A stretch of 64,000 bases of DNA, taken from contig NZ_QGKU01000026.1 of assembly GCF_003172915.1 (NCBI RefSeq), positions 62,001-126,000 on the forward strand, in the 5' to 3' direction. Under the pieces are notes generated by a model. It had not been told where the DNA came from. It did not search any database and saw only the letters and a program-made list of their open reading frames with translations. Positions 25,298 through 34,395 of the stretch are shown in pieces. Position numbers and translations under genes: made by a program. Each line of letters starts with the position of its first letter. Position 1 is the stretch's first letter. This stretch comes from Meridianimarinicoccus roseus. Its GTDB lineage: Bacteria > Pseudomonadota > Alphaproteobacteria > Rhodobacterales > Rhodobacteraceae.

Positions 25298-27991
25298 ATG
25301 TTCGCCTTCAACATCCTGCTGGAAGCCTGCATCGCCTATGTCGTCGTGCTGTTCGCCGTAGCGTTCTGGGCCGAACGGCGGGCGAAGTCCGGCCGGGTCG
25401 GATGGCTGCGCTCTCCGCTCGTCTACACGCTGTCACTGTCGGTCTACTGCACCGGCTGGACCTTCTACGGCGCGGTCGGCTACGCGGCGCGGTCCGGGCT
25501 GGAATACCTGTGCATCTACCTTGGCCCGACGCTCGTTATGACCGGCTGGTGGCTGATCCTGCGCAAGCTCGTGCGCATCGCGCGCACCCAGCGCATAACC
25601 TCGGTCGCCGACCTGATCTCGTCCCGCTACGGCAAGTCGGCGACGCTGGGGGGACTGGTGACGCTGCTCGCGGTGGTCGGCACCACGCCCTACATCGCGC
25701 TTCAGTTGCAATCGGTCACGCTGTCCTTCGGCGTCTTCAGCCCGCCGGGCGATACCGACTGGACCGCGCCGAACCAGGGCCCGACCGCGATCTGGCTGGC
25801 GGTCGGGCTGGCGGCCTTCACGATCCTGTTCGGTACCCGCAACCTCGATGCCAACGAACGGCATCACGGTGTCGTCACCGCCATCGCGCTGGAGGCACTG
25901 GTGAAGCTGGCCGCGCTGCTCGCGGTGGGGTCCTTCGTCGTCTGGTCGGTGGCGGGCGGCCTGCCCGACATGGTCGCACGCATCAACGCCTCGCCCATCG
26001 CCGAGGTGCGCACCGACGGCAGCCGCTGGCTGGCGCTGACCTTCCTGTCGGGCGCGGCGCTGCTGTGCCTGCCGCGCATGTTCCAGGTGCTGGTGGTCGA
26101 GAACGACGATGAACGCCACCTCGCCACCGCGTCCTGGGCCTTCCCACTCTATCTCGCGCTGATGAGCCTTTTTGTTGTGCCGATCGCCGTCATGGGGCTG
26201 GAGGTGATGCCCGAAGGGTCGAACCCGGATCTGTTCGTTCTGACCCTGCCGCTGGCGCTGGACCAGAACTGGCTGGCGCTGCTGGCCTTCCTCGGGGGCT
26301 TCTCGTCGGCCACGTCGATGGTGATCGTGGCGGCCATCGCGCTGTCCACGATGGTGTCGAACCACGTGGTGATGCCGGTCTGGCTTCACCTGCGCTCGGG
26401 CGGGGCGACCGTGTCGGGCGACGTGCGCGAGGTGGTGCTGTTGTCGCGGCGGCTGTCCATCGCCGCGGTGCTGGGGCTGGGGCTGATGTACTACCGCTTT
26501 TCCGGCGGCGGTGAGGCTCTTGCGGCGATCGGGCTGATCAGCTTCGTCGGCGTGGTGCAGGTTCTGCCGGCCATGCTGGGCGGCATCTTCTGGCGCGGCG
26601 CGACGCGGGTCGGTGCGGCCGCCGGGGTGACGGTGGGCTTCGTGCTGTGGCTCTATACGCTGTTCCTGCCCAGTTTCGGGCCTGGTGTGGTGCTGTCCAC
26701 CGCCACGCTGGACTACGGCCCCTGGGGGCTGTCATGGCTGCGTCCCGAGGGGCTGTTCGGGCTGGGCGCGCTCGATCCGGTTGTCCATGCCGTGCTCTGG
26801 AGCATGGTACTGAACACCGCCGCCTTCGTCATAGGCTCGCTGCTGAGCTTTCCGCGTCCGCTGGAACGGCTGCAGGGCGCGCAGATCGTCAACGTGTTCG
26901 ACTACAGCGCCAGCCGCCGCGGCTGGAGCCAGGGCAGCGTTGAGGCTGAGGATCTGCTGATCATGGCGCAGCGCATCGTCGGCTCGGGCGAGGCGCAGGC
27001 GCTGTTCCAGACCGAGGCGCTCGCCCAGGGCAAGGAAGGCTACCTTCCCGAGATCACGCCCGATTTCATCGACCATTTCGAACGGCGGCTTGCCGGGTCC
27101 GTGGGCGCGGCCACGGCGCACGCGATGATCGGGCAGATGATCTCGGGCACGTCCGTTTCGGTACAGGACCTGATGGCGGTGGCGGACGAGACGGCGCAGA
27201 TCATGGAGTATTCCAGCCAGCTCGAACAGCAGTCGCGCGAACTGGCGCGCACCGCCCGACAGTTGCGCGACGCGAACGAGAAGCTGACCGCGCTGTCGGT
27301 GCAGAAGGACGCATTCCTGTCTCAGATCAGCCATGAGCTGCGCACGCCGATGACCTCGATCCGCGCATTCAGCGAGATCCTGATGTCGGCAGAGGATCTG
27401 GGTCCGGACGAAAAGGCGCGCTATTCGCGGATCATCCATGACGAGGCGATCCGCCTGACACGGCTTCTGGATGCGCTGCTGGATCTGAACGTGCTCGAAC
27501 ATGGCAAGGTCACTATCGCGCCGGAACGCGCGGTGCTGCGCGACGTGATCGACCGATCGATCCTGGCGACAAGCGCGCTCAGCGACGGCGGGCGCTTTAC
27601 CATCGACCGCATCGAATCGGCCGAGGAGGTGACGATCTTCACCGATCTCGACCGGCTCGCGCAGGTGTTCATCAACTTGATCGCCAACGCTCGCAAGTAT
27701 TGTGACAGCGATCGCCCGCGCCTGCGCATCCGCGTGTCGCGGGTGAACGGTCAGCTTGCAGTGGATTTCCTGGACAACGGGCGGGGCATTCCGGCCGAAA
27801 GCCAGTCCCTGATCTTTGAGAAGTTCTCGCGCCTGTCGGACCAGTCCGCCGCGGGGGGCGCCGGCCTCGGTCTTGCGATCTGCCGCGAGATCATGGCCAA
27901 GCTGGGCGGGTCGGTGGCCTACCTGCCGGGGCAGGGCGGGGCCGGTTTCCGGGTGCTGCTGCCCGCGACGGCGGCGGCGCAGGCGGCCTGA
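25298..27991 (+). CDS. Sodium:solute symporter-fused sensor histidine kinase
   Basis: 897-residue membrane sensor. Residues 1 to about 530 form a 12-13-helix sodium:solute symporter (SLC5/SSS) domain, recognisable by FVYCTGWTFYGAVG-like and RYGKSATLGGLVTLLAVVGTTPYIALQL segments. A linker with coiled coil (about 620-665) leads to a HisKA domain with phosphorylatable His679 in FLSQISHELRTPMTS. The HATPase domain has INLIANARKYC, DNGRGIPAE and GAGLGLAICREIM boxes. This is the CbrA-like architecture, in which transport or substrate binding is coupled to kinase activity. Likely partner is the receiver protein at 24467. Substrate unknown. Confidence 0.9.
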   Translation: MFAFNILLEACIAYVVVLFAVAFWAERRAKSGRVGWLRSPLVYTLSLSVYCTGWTFYGAVGYAARSGLEYLCIYLGPTLVMTGWWLILRKLVRIARTQRITSVADLISSRYGKSATLGGLVTLLAVVGTTPYIALQLQSVTLSFGVFSPPGDTDWTAPNQGPTAIWLAVGLAAFTILFGTRNLDANERHHGVVTAIALEALVKLAALLAVGSFVVWSVAGGLPDMVARINASPIAEVRTDGSRWLALTFLSGAALLCLPRMFQVLVVENDDERHLATASWAFPLYLALMSLFVVPIAVMGLEVMPEGSNPDLFVLTLPLALDQNWLALLAFLGGFSSATSMVIVAAIALSTMVSNHVVMPVWLHLRSGGATVSGDVREVVLLSRRLSIAAVLGLGLMYYRFSGGGEALAAIGLISFVGVVQVLPAMLGGIFWRGATRVGAAAGVTVGFVLWLYTLFLPSFGPGVVLSTATLDYGPWGLSWLRPEGLFGLGALDPVVHAVLWSMVLNTAAFVIGSLLSFPRPLERLQGAQIVNVFDYSASRRGWSQGSVEAEDLLIMAQRIVGSGEAQALFQTEALAQGKEGYLPEITPDFIDHFERRLAGSVGAATAHAMIGQMISGTSVSVQDLMAVADETAQIMEYSSQLEQQSRELARTARQLRDANEKLTALSVQKDAFLSQISHELRTPMTSIRAFSEILMSAEDLGPDEKARYSRIIHDEAIRLTRLLDALLDLNVLEHGKVTIAPERAVLRDVIDRSILATSALSDGGRFTIDRIESAEEVTIFTDLDRLAQVFINLIANARKYCDSDRPRLRIRVSRVNGQLAVDFLDNGRGIPAESQSLIFEKFSRLSDQSAAGGAGLGLAICREIMAKLGGSVAYLPGQGGAGFRVLLPATAAAQAA

Positions 27992-28085
27992 CCACGGAAC
28001 CGTGCGGCGGTGCCGCGCATTTTCAGCATTTGGTAACCGCTGACGGGGCAGGGTGTCCGGGCAAGCCGCAAGAGTGCCCCGTTTT

Positions 28086-29096
28086 ATGTCAGACCCCGTT
28101 CCCTCCATCCTCAAGCGGATGGCCGGCGCCGGCCGGCAGCCGCCCGACCACGGTGTCGTCTCGCCCTATGGCGCGATGCGGCTGGCGTTGTCGCGCGCCG
28201 CGCAGGACGTGGTGCGCGCGCCGCTGGTGGGTGGGCATGTCACTGACCTGCGGATCACGCTGCGCACGATGGGCGACATGCTGCCCGTCGATGGGCTTTG
28301 GGTGCTGCTGCAGGGCCGCGGCCGCGCGCGCGGGCTGATCTGCGCCGATGCCAGCCTGCTGGCGGCGCTGGTGCAGGCACTGACCACCGGGCGTATCAGC
28401 GGCGCCGAGGTCGCGGAACGCCGCCCGACCCAGACCGACGCGCTGCTGGTTCGCCGTGTGCTGACCTGCGTGCTGGAAACCCTCGCGCTGCGGCTTGGCG
28501 GCCATCCCGCCGAGGACTGGGCCCGCGGTTACCAGCCGCGCGACAGGGTCACCGATCCTGCCCGGCTGCCGCACCTGCTGCAAGATGTGGTCTATCGCGG
28601 CCTGTCGATGGAAGTCGATATCGGTGACGGGTTGCGCGCAGGGCAACTCCTGTTGATCCTGCCGCAAACGGAAAACGCTTCAGAGGCGGCGCTGTCCGAC
28701 AGCGCGCGGCGGGAGTCGGAAGGGCGTTCCGCCGCGCGCTCGCTGCTCGCCGCCCCGACGGAGATGGAGGCTGTCCTGTGCCGCCTGCGGATGCCGCTGG
28801 CCGAAATCGGCGCGCTGCAACCGGGCGCGCTACTGACGATCCCGCGCCGCGCGTTGAACGAGGTTACGCTGCAAGGGCTGGACGGCACGCCGCTGGCCCG
28901 CGCGCGGCTGGGCCAGTCGCGCGGCTTTCGCGCGGTTCGGCTGCTGGAGGGGGCGTCGGATCCGCCTCGCGCGGGCGCGACCGATGCGCCGGGCCAGGGC
29001 GCCGCGGCCGCGGCGGAGTCGGCGGCACGTGCGCCGCAGCCCACGCCGGTCCCTGTGCCGGTGGCGCGGGTCGCTGGCGCGGGCGGCGCGGGCTGA
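28086..29096 (+). CDS. FliM/FliN-like SpoA-domain protein
   Basis: Encodes 336 residues. The first part resembles the middle domain of FliM loosely (about residues 20-190). Residues about 225-285 (LRMPLAEIGALQPGALLTIPRRALNEVTLQG and the following LARARLGQSRGFRAVRL) form a SpoA (surface presentation of antigens) domain as in FliM/FliN, followed by a disordered Ala/Pro tail. Start ATG 28086 was chosen over a GTG at 28053. No other flagellar gene is nearby, so a role as an extra switch-complex protein is only inferred. Confidence 0.75.
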   Translation: MSDPVPSILKRMAGAGRQPPDHGVVSPYGAMRLALSRAAQDVVRAPLVGGHVTDLRITLRTMGDMLPVDGLWVLLQGRGRARGLICADASLLAALVQALTTGRISGAEVAERRPTQTDALLVRRVLTCVLETLALRLGGHPAEDWARGYQPRDRVTDPARLPHLLQDVVYRGLSMEVDIGDGLRAGQLLLILPQTENASEAALSDSARRESEGRSAARSLLAAPTEMEAVLCRLRMPLAEIGALQPGALLTIPRRALNEVTLQGLDGTPLARARLGQSRGFRAVRLLEGASDPPRAGATDAPGQGAAAAAESAARAPQPTPVPVPVARVAGAGGAG

Positions 29097-29501
29097 CACG
29101 CCTCGGCATCATACCCGGACGACAGGCCGCTTTCAGGCGGATTGGGCCCACAGCGGCGCACGGCGCGTCCTGATCGCGTGCTGACACGCCGCGCGTATAC
29201 CGCGCGAAGCGGCATGCAGCACTTGCAGCGCGCCGATGACAGGCGGGTGGTGCGCGGTCGCACTGCGGGTTTTCCGGTGGACGGAACCAAGTGTTGCGCA
29301 CTGCCGCAAAGAAAGTCGGGTCGCAAAAGCGGGCTGACATTTGGTCGCTGGAGCGGAGGTTACAGCGCACCACGCGGGCGAGAGTTGCCGGGCGAGCGCA
29401 GCCGCCGCAAGGCGCCTATTGGGCGCAGACATTCTCCATGCCGCGAAGAACGCTGCTCCAGACAGGTGCGCGGGCCGGTTCCGACCTCGTGGCGGGCGGG
29501 C
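29097..29501. other. 405-base gap without recognised gene
   Basis: Between the SpoA-like gene and the convergent DUF442 gene. Open frames here are short, overlap on both strands and have no ribosome sites. Small hairpins occur (for example GCGCC-TATT-GGGCGC near 29415-29430). I see no confident promoter, RNA or repeat. Confidence 0.4.
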
Positions 29502-29927
29502 TCAGCCCTTCGCCATCGCCTCGAACTGCGGGCGGAAGGGGCTGTGATCGTATCCCGCCGCGCGGGTCGCCGACAACACACCGTCGACGCCGATCTCGGG
29601 CGCCTTGATCAGCGACCACACGATCGCCGACCGGTTGCCCGAAGCGCAATAGGCCAGCACCGGGCCGGTCGCCGCCGTCATCGCCTCTGCCTGCGCGTTC
29701 AGGGTGTCCGGGCCCATGCCGCCGGGCACCACCGGATTGACCACGAAGGTCAGACCCGCCGCTTCGATCGCGGCGCGCATCGCCTCCGCGTGCAGTTGCG
29801 GCGGGATCTCGCCGTCCGGGCGGTTGCAGATCACCGTGGTGAAGCCCGCTGCCGCGATCTCGTCCGCGTCAGCGGGGTCTATCTGCGGCGAGACGGCGTA
29901 GGCGGGGGAAAGCGGTCGAATGTCCAT
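29502..29927 (-). CDS. DUF442/TIGR01244-type phosphatase or sulfurtransferase
   Basis: Encodes 141 residues of the beta-lactamase-hydrolase-like (DUF442, TIGR01244) family. It has the phosphatase-like fold opening MDIRPLSPAYAVSPQID, FTTVICNRPDGE and the catalytic loop YCASGNRSA with Cys in a C-x5-R-like arrangement. Such proteins accompany persulfide dioxygenases and YeeE/YedE transporters in sulfide-detoxification sets; here the two transporter halves lie directly upstream, 10 bases away, so it is the last gene of that operon. Exact activity uncertain. Confidence 0.85.
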   Translation of the reverse strand: MDIRPLSPAYAVSPQIDPADADEIAAAGFTTVICNRPDGEIPPQLHAEAMRAAIEAAGLTFVVNPVVPGGMGPDTLNAQAEAMTAATGPVLAYCASGNRSAIVWSLIKAPEIGVDGVLSATRAAGYDHSPFRPQFEAMAKG

Positions 29928-29937
29928 GTCCGGCTGT

Positions 29938-30369
29938 TTACGCCGCGCTGGCCATCACGTCCAGACGTGTCCGCACGCCCGGTGCCAGCAGCATCCCGCC
30001 CAGCATCGCAAGCGTGAAGATCCAAACCGACGGCCCGCCATAGCTGAGCGAGGCCATCGCCGGGCCCGGGCACAGCCCGACCAGCCCCCAGCCCATGCCG
30101 AAAAGGACGGAGCCGACCACCAGGTTGTGGCCGAGCCGCGGGTCCGGCGCGGCGGGAAAGCTGCCGCCCAGAAGTGGGCTGCGGTCGCGCGTCAGCGCCC
30201 AGGCGACCGCCATCGGGAGGATCGCACCGCCCATAACGAAGGCCAGCGTCGGGTCCCAGTTGCCGAACACGTCCAGCCAGCCCTGCACCTTGCGGGTGTC
30301 GGTCATGCCCGACAGCATCAGGCCGGTTCCGAACAGGCCCCCCGAAATCGCGGCGAACAGCGTGCGCAT
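29938..30369 (-). CDS. YeeE/YedE (DUF6691-like) sulfur transporter half, C-terminal
   Basis: Membrane protein of 143 residues with about four hydrophobic segments. The conserved GLFGTGLMLSGMTDTRKVQGWLD and GMGWGLVGLCPGPAM motifs, with a Cys, match the second half of YeeE/YedE-family transporters for thiosulfate or other reduced sulfur. ATG 30369 overlaps the upstream stop, so the two halves are translated together and probably form one channel. The frame is open further upstream but belongs to the partner's shadow. Confidence 0.85.
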   Translation of the reverse strand: MRTLFAAISGGLFGTGLMLSGMTDTRKVQGWLDVFGNWDPTLAFVMGGAILPMAVAWALTRDRSPLLGGSFPAAPDPRLGHNLVVGSVLFGMGWGLVGLCPGPAMASLSYGGPSVWIFTLAMLGGMLLAPGVRTRLDVMASAA

Positions 30370-30797
30370 CAGATCACTCCCAAGACATGGCGGAACAGAA
30401 CGACGGTCAACCCGCCTGCCGCGATATAGAAACAGGTGGCCACGATGCCGCGCAGGGACAGGCGCGAAATACCGCAAACGCCGTGGCCGGAGGTGCAGCC
30501 ATTGGCAAGCCGCGTGCCGACGCCGACGAGCAGTCCGGCCGCGCCCAGCAGCAGCGGGTTCGCTGTCACCGCGCCGTCCGGCACGAAGCCCATCAACAGG
30601 GCGATCACCATCGGCACACCGACCAGCCCACCGAGAAAGGCCAGCCGTTCGGCGGCGTTGCTGCGTCCGGTGCCGTCCACCAGTCCGCCGATGATGCCGC
30701 TTGCCCCCATGATGCGGCCATTGGCCAGCAGAAAGACTGCCGCGGCGAGGCCGATCAGCAGCCCTCCCGCCAGTCCGTAAATCCAGTCCATCGGCAT
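30369..30797 (-). CDS. YeeE/YedE sulfur transporter half, N-terminal
   Basis: Membrane protein of 142 residues with about four hydrophobic segments. Signature ANGRIMGASGIIGGL and RLANGCTSGHGVCGISRLS with conserved Cys residues are typical of YeeE/YedE halves whose cysteines hand reduced sulfur through the membrane. First gene of a three-gene operon with its partner and the DUF442 protein. No ArsR/BigR-type regulator or persulfide dioxygenase gene is adjacent. Confidence 0.87.
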   Translation of the reverse strand: MPMDWIYGLAGGLLIGLAAAVFLLANGRIMGASGIIGGLVDGTGRSNAAERLAFLGGLVGVPMVIALLMGFVPDGAVTANPLLLGAAGLLVGVGTRLANGCTSGHGVCGISRLSLRGIVATCFYIAAGGLTVVLFRHVLGVI

Positions 30798-30863
30798 GTC
30801 GCGTCCCCGTTCTTCGTACCGCTTTCATGGCCTGCCCAAAAAGGTGGCCTCCTGCTTTTCTCA

Positions 30864-30889
30864 TATGCAATAAATAAGATGTTATGCAA
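30864..30889. promoter_or_regulatory. AT-rich direct repeat upstream of sulfur operon
   Basis: TATGCAA occurs at 30864-30870 and 30883-30889, 19 bases apart (about two helical turns), inside an AT-rich island about 70 bases before the YeeE/YedE start. On the minus strand it contains TTGCAT and CATAT elements that could form the promoter. Operator role is inferred. Confidence 0.4.
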
Positions 30890-31071
30890 GGGCGGGCTGC
30901 GCCAGACACGCGAAGAATTGATCGGCATCAAGGTTTCCTTAACCCTGTGTGCTAAGGTTGTAGACGATGCTGCGATGGTCGCCGCACGGCCGTCCGCTTC
31001 GTCGGCAAAAAGACGCCCGTCAGGGGTGCCCATGTCACGCGGCGCGAGGCCCTAACTTGGGAGAGAATGCC

Positions 31072-31284
31072 ATGCCGACCCGTGAACTGACAGCCCGGAT
31101 GGACGATATTCGCGCCCGCCTTGCCCAGCCGCATGGCGACGTCGAAGACCTGCATGACAGCGTTCAGGACCTGATCGACGACCTGCACCGCCATCGCGAC
31201 GTGGTGCCTGCCGATCTGCGCAGGGCGGTGGACGATCTTGAGGCGGAAGTCCTCGAAGCGTTCCACGACAACTTGCCGGTCTGA
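31072..31284 (+). CDS. Small acidic hypothetical protein
   Basis: Encodes 70 residues, strongly acidic and probably all helical (repeating D/E, L and R/H pattern such as DVEDLHDSVQDLIDDLHRH). No signal or membrane segment. GGGAGAG precedes ATG 31072 at good spacing, which supports a real gene. Family not recognised. Confidence 0.6.
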   Translation: MPTRELTARMDDIRARLAQPHGDVEDLHDSVQDLIDDLHRHRDVVPADLRRAVDDLEAEVLEAFHDNLPV

Positions 31285-31339
31285 CCGCGCGTGCGGACCT
31301 GTCCGGCGCGGTCCGGACCGGTCCGCGCCGCGCTACGGG

Positions 31340-31561
31340 TCAGCCCAGCATGATCCCGACCACGACGCACATCAGCCCGATGGCCGACACCATCAGTGCG
31401 GCAAGATTGTAGGTGACCATCTGCTTGAGCCGCGCGCGCAGCGCCGCGTCGTCAAGCCCGGCGCCGCGCGCGCGGGCCGTCATGACGATGCAGGCGATGA
31501 TGCCCGCCAGTCCCGCGAGCGAGATCGCGGCCCCGATCCAGATGAGTATGTCCATGCGCAT
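31340..31561 (-). CDS. Small two-helix membrane protein
   Basis: Encodes 73 residues with two hydrophobic segments (about 5-27 and 50-71) joined by a basic cytoplasmic-type loop (ARARGAGLDDAALRARLKQ). AAAGGGGAA precedes ATG 31561; a second in-frame ATG at 31555 is equally possible. Family not recognised; the sequence resembles small conserved Rhodobacterales membrane proteins. Confidence 0.6.
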   Translation of the reverse strand: MRMDILIWIGAAISLAGLAGIIACIVMTARARGAGLDDAALRARLKQMVTYNLAALMVSAIGLMCVVVGIMLG

Positions 31562-31674
31562 TTCCCCTTTGCGGGGCAGGTAGACCGGGGCGCGGCGGGG
31601 CGCAAGCCCGCTGTCCCCTTGCGGGGGCGTGCGGGCGGGGCTAGACCGCGCGGACCGAAGTCAGGGGGTTCTTC

Positions 31675-31941
31675 ATGAGCATGACCGAAACCGACGCGAC
31701 CAGCGCCTACAACGTCACCGCCGACGAGCTGCGCAGCTTCATCGAACGCTTCGAGCGGCTCGAGGCGGAAAAGCAGGAAATCGCCGACCAGCAGAAGGAA
31801 GTCATGGCCGAGGCGAAGGGCCGCGGCTACGATACCAAGGTGATGCGCAAGGTCATCGCGCTGCGCAAGCGAGACAAGGACGACATCGCCGAGGAAGAGG
31901 CGGTTCTGGAAATGTACAAGGAAGCGCTTGGCATGGCGTGA
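31675..31941 (+). CDS. gapR: GapR-family DNA-binding protein (DUF2312)
   Basis: Nucleoid-associated protein of 88 residues. It shows the DUF2312 pattern: helical ELRSFIERFERLEAEKQEIADQQKEVMAEAKGRGYDTKVMRKVIALRKRD split over two helices and a short acidic tail. In Caulobacter GapR binds overtwisted AT-rich DNA ahead of forks and RNA polymerase and helps topoisomerases. Two Met codons (31675, 31681) are close; the first has AGGGGG upstream. A strong terminator follows at 32053. Confidence 0.93.
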   Translation: MSMTETDATSAYNVTADELRSFIERFERLEAEKQEIADQQKEVMAEAKGRGYDTKVMRKVIALRKRDKDDIAEEEAVLEMYKEALGMA

Positions 31942-32052
31942 CTTCGGCCCGGGGCGCGCAGGCAGCGTGCGCAGGCAGGGTGACGGCTCCAGCCCCGCCG
32001 TGCTTCGCCCGATGATCTAGCCGCTTCCGCGCCATCCTTGCGGCAGACATGA

Positions 32053-32086
32053 AAAAGCGCGCAAGGGCACCGCCCTGCGCGCTTTT
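32053..32086. terminator. Bidirectional Rho-independent terminator gapR/typA
   Basis: AAAAGCGCGCA at 32053-32063 pairs with TGCGCGCTTTT at 32076-32086, with an inner GGGC/GCCC stem. The A-run on one side and T-run on the other let it end both the plus-strand gapR and minus-strand typA transcripts. Confidence 0.9.
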
Positions 32087-32118
32087 CTTCATGGCTCAAG
32101 CAGTGTTGTTGCGGCGTG

Positions 32119-33939
32119 TCAGCCCGCGGCGCGGGACTGACGCTTGCGCTCGTGCGGGTCGAGGAACCGCTTGCGCAGCCGGATCGCGTTTGGCGTCACT
32201 TCGACCAACTCGTCGTCGTCGATATAGGCGATCGCCTGCTCCAGCGTCATCTCGATATGAGGGGTCAGTCGCACCGCCTCGTCCGTGCCGCTGGCGCGCA
32301 CGTTTGTCAGCTTCTTGCCCTTCAGCGGGTTCACCTCGAGGTCGTTCTCGCGGCTGTGCTCGCCGATGATCATGCCCTCGTAGACCGGCGCCTGCGCCCC
32401 GATGAACATCTTGCCCCGGTCCTCCAGGTTGAACAGCGCGTAGGGCACTGCCGTTCCGTTCTCCATTGAGATCAGGACCCCCGCGCGGCGGCCCGGAATC
32501 GGCCCGCAATGCGGCTTCCATTCATGGAACACCCGGTTCAGCACGCCGGTGCCGCGCGTGTCGGTCAGGAACTCGCCGTGATAGCCGATAAGGCCGCGCG
32601 ACGGGACATGCGCGATGATCCGCGTCTTGCCCGCGCCGGACTGCTTCATCTCCACCAACTCGCCCTTGCGGGTGCCGGTCAGTTTCTCGATTACCGCGCC
32701 GGAATATTCGTCATCCACGTCAATGGTCACTTCCTCGACAGGTTCGACTTGCTGGCCGTTCTCCTCGCGGAACAGAACCTGCGGGCGCGAGATGCTCAGC
32801 TCGAACCCCTCGCGGCGCATGTTCTCGATCAGAACGCCCATCTGCAGCTCGCCCCGGCCGGCGACCTCGAAGGCCTCGCCACCCGGCGTGTCGGTGACCT
32901 TGATCGCCACGTTGCTTTCGGCCTCCTTCATCAGCCGGTCGCGGATCACGCGGGACTGCACCTTCTTGCCGTCGCGGCCTGCCAGCGGGCTGTCGTTGAT
33001 CCCGAAGGTCACGGTGATGGTGGGTGGGTCGATCGGTTGCGCGGGCAGCGGCGTGTCGATCGCGGGGTCCACCAGCGTGTCGGCCACGGTGGCCTTCGCC
33101 ATTCCGGCGATGCTGACGATGTCACCTGCCTCGGCCAGGTCGATCGGCTGCTGACTCAGGCCCCGGAAGGCAAGGATCTTGCTCACGCGGAACTGTTCGA
33201 TCCGCTTGCCGTCGCGCGCCAGCGCGTTGACCGTAGTGCCGGCCTTCAACGTGCCGCTTTCCACCCGGCCGGTCAGGATGCGCCCGAGGAACGGATCCGC
33301 GCTCAGCGTCGTGGCAAGCATCTGAAACGGCTTTTCGCGATTCGCCTGCACTTTCGGCGCGGGCACATGTTCGACGATCAGGCTGTAGAGCGCCTTGAGG
33401 TCCGCGCGCGGGCCGTCGAGTTCCGCATCGGCCCAGCCAGACCGGCCCGAGGCATAGAGCACCGGGAAATCCAGCTGGTCGTCGTCCGCGTCGAGCGAGG
33501 CAAACAGGTCGAACACCTCGTCCAGCGCGCGGTCGGGCTCCGCATCGGGCTTGTCCACCTTGTTCAGCACGACGATGGGCCGCAGGCCCAGCTTCAGCGC
33601 CTTGGAGGTGACGAACTTGGTCTGCGGCATCGGCCCTTCGGCGGCATCCACCAGCAGGACGACACCGTCCACCATGCTCAGGATGCGCTCCACCTCGCCG
33701 CCGAAATCGGCGTGGCCGGGCGTATCCACGATGTTGATGCGCGTGCCGTTCCATTCGAGGCTCGTGGCCTTCGCGAGAATGGTAATGCCGCGTTCGCGTT
33801 CGAGATCGTTGCTGTCCATCGCGCGTTCGGCCACGGCCTGATTCTCGCGGAACGCACCCGACTGCTTGAGAAGTTCGTCCACCAGCGTGGTCTTGCCGTG
33901 GTCAACGTGCGCAATGATTGCGATATTTCGCAGGTCCAT
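32119..33939 (-). CDS. typA: Ribosome-associated GTPase TypA/BipA
   Basis: Translational GTPase of 606 residues involved in 50S assembly and stress or low-temperature growth. G1 [10 protein letters not shown]3 [11 protein letters not shown]4 NKVDKPDA, and the EF-G-like C-terminal domains with the TypA-specific tail ([27 protein letters not shown]-type region) are present. Length and order are normal. A single gene between the terminator at 32053 and an upstream hairpin at 33981-34004. Confidence 0.97.
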   Translation of the reverse strand: MDLRNIAIIAHVDHGKTTLVDELLKQSGAFRENQAVAERAMDSNDLERERGITILAKATSLEWNGTRINIVDTPGHADFGGEVERILSMVDGVVLLVDAAEGPMPQTKFVTSKALKLGLRPIVVLNKVDKPDAEPDRALDEVFDLFASLDADDDQLDFPVLYASGRSGWADAELDGPRADLKALYSLIVEHVPAPKVQANREKPFQMLATTLSADPFLGRILTGRVESGTLKAGTTVNALARDGKRIEQFRVSKILAFRGLSQQPIDLAEAGDIVSIAGMAKATVADTLVDPAIDTPLPAQPIDPPTITVTFGINDSPLAGRDGKKVQSRVIRDRLMKEAESNVAIKVTDTPGGEAFEVAGRGELQMGVLIENMRREGFELSISRPQVLFREENGQQVEPVEEVTIDVDDEYSGAVIEKLTGTRKGELVEMKQSGAGKTRIIAHVPSRGLIGYHGEFLTDTRGTGVLNRVFHEWKPHCGPIPGRRAGVLISMENGTAVPYALFNLEDRGKMFIGAQAPVYEGMIIGEHSRENDLEVNPLKGKKLTNVRASGTDEAVRLTPHIEMTLEQAIAYIDDDELVEVTPNAIRLRKRFLDPHERKRQSRAAG

Positions 33940-33980
33940 GTCGTGCTGCCTTGAAAGGGAGAGTTGGACGCGACCTAATG

Positions 33981-34004
33981 CCCCTCAGCCGACTTGGCTA
34001 GGGG
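33981..34004 (-). terminator. Hairpin after SMR gene
   Basis: CCCCT-AGCC at the left pairs with GGCT-AGGGG around a short GACTT loop, in the gap between the SMR gene and typA. No clear U-run; probable terminator or processing stem. Confidence 0.4.
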
Positions 34005-34059
34005 AAATCGCGTCGCATCCCGCAACCGTGGCCGATTTGCGCCGCACTGCGGCAGCGGG

Positions 34060-34395
34060 TCAGTGGCCGGTCGTCGATGACAGCAGATTAATCACCAGAA
34101 CGCCGGCGATGATCAAGCCCATTCCGGCAATCGCCGCCAGATCCAGGCGTTGCCCATAAATCACTACGCCGAGGACCGCGACGGCGACGATGCCTAGGCC
34201 GGCCCAGATCGCATAGACGATGCCCACCGGCATCACCTTTACCGTCAGCGACAGGAAGAAGAAGGCGGTCGCGTAGCCGACGACCACCAGAATGCTGGGC
34301 CAGAGCTGCGTGAACTGGCGCGACGCCGGAAGCGCCGTCGTTGCCGCGACTTCGGCCAGAATCGCGATCACGAGGTAGATGTAATGCATCGGCAT
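34060..34395 (-). CDS. Small multidrug resistance (SMR) family protein
   Basis: Four-helix proton-coupled exporter or guanidinium-type transporter of 111 residues. The essential helix-1 Glu is present (IAILAEVAATTAL), followed by the conserved YATAFFFLSLTVKVMPVGIVYAIWAGLG and a GQRLDLAAIAGMGLIIAGVLVINL helix 4. The usual Lys-rich LMKxSxGFT after helix 1 is changed to ALPASRQFT. GGAGGG precedes ATG 34395. Single gene, so whether it acts as a homodimeric drug exporter or a guanidinium exporter is unresolved. Confidence 0.92.
   Translation of the reverse strand: MPMHYIYLVIAILAEVAATTALPASRQFTQLWPSILVVVGYATAFFFLSLTVKVMPVGIVYAIWAGLGIVAVAVLGVVIYGQRLDLAAIAGMGLIIAGVLVINLLSSTTGH

Noticed and set aside
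29142-30017. Long plus-strand frame over the DUF442 gene and the gap before it
   Set aside because: Its composition is that of a shadow of the DUF442 and transporter genes; no start signal and no recognisable protein.
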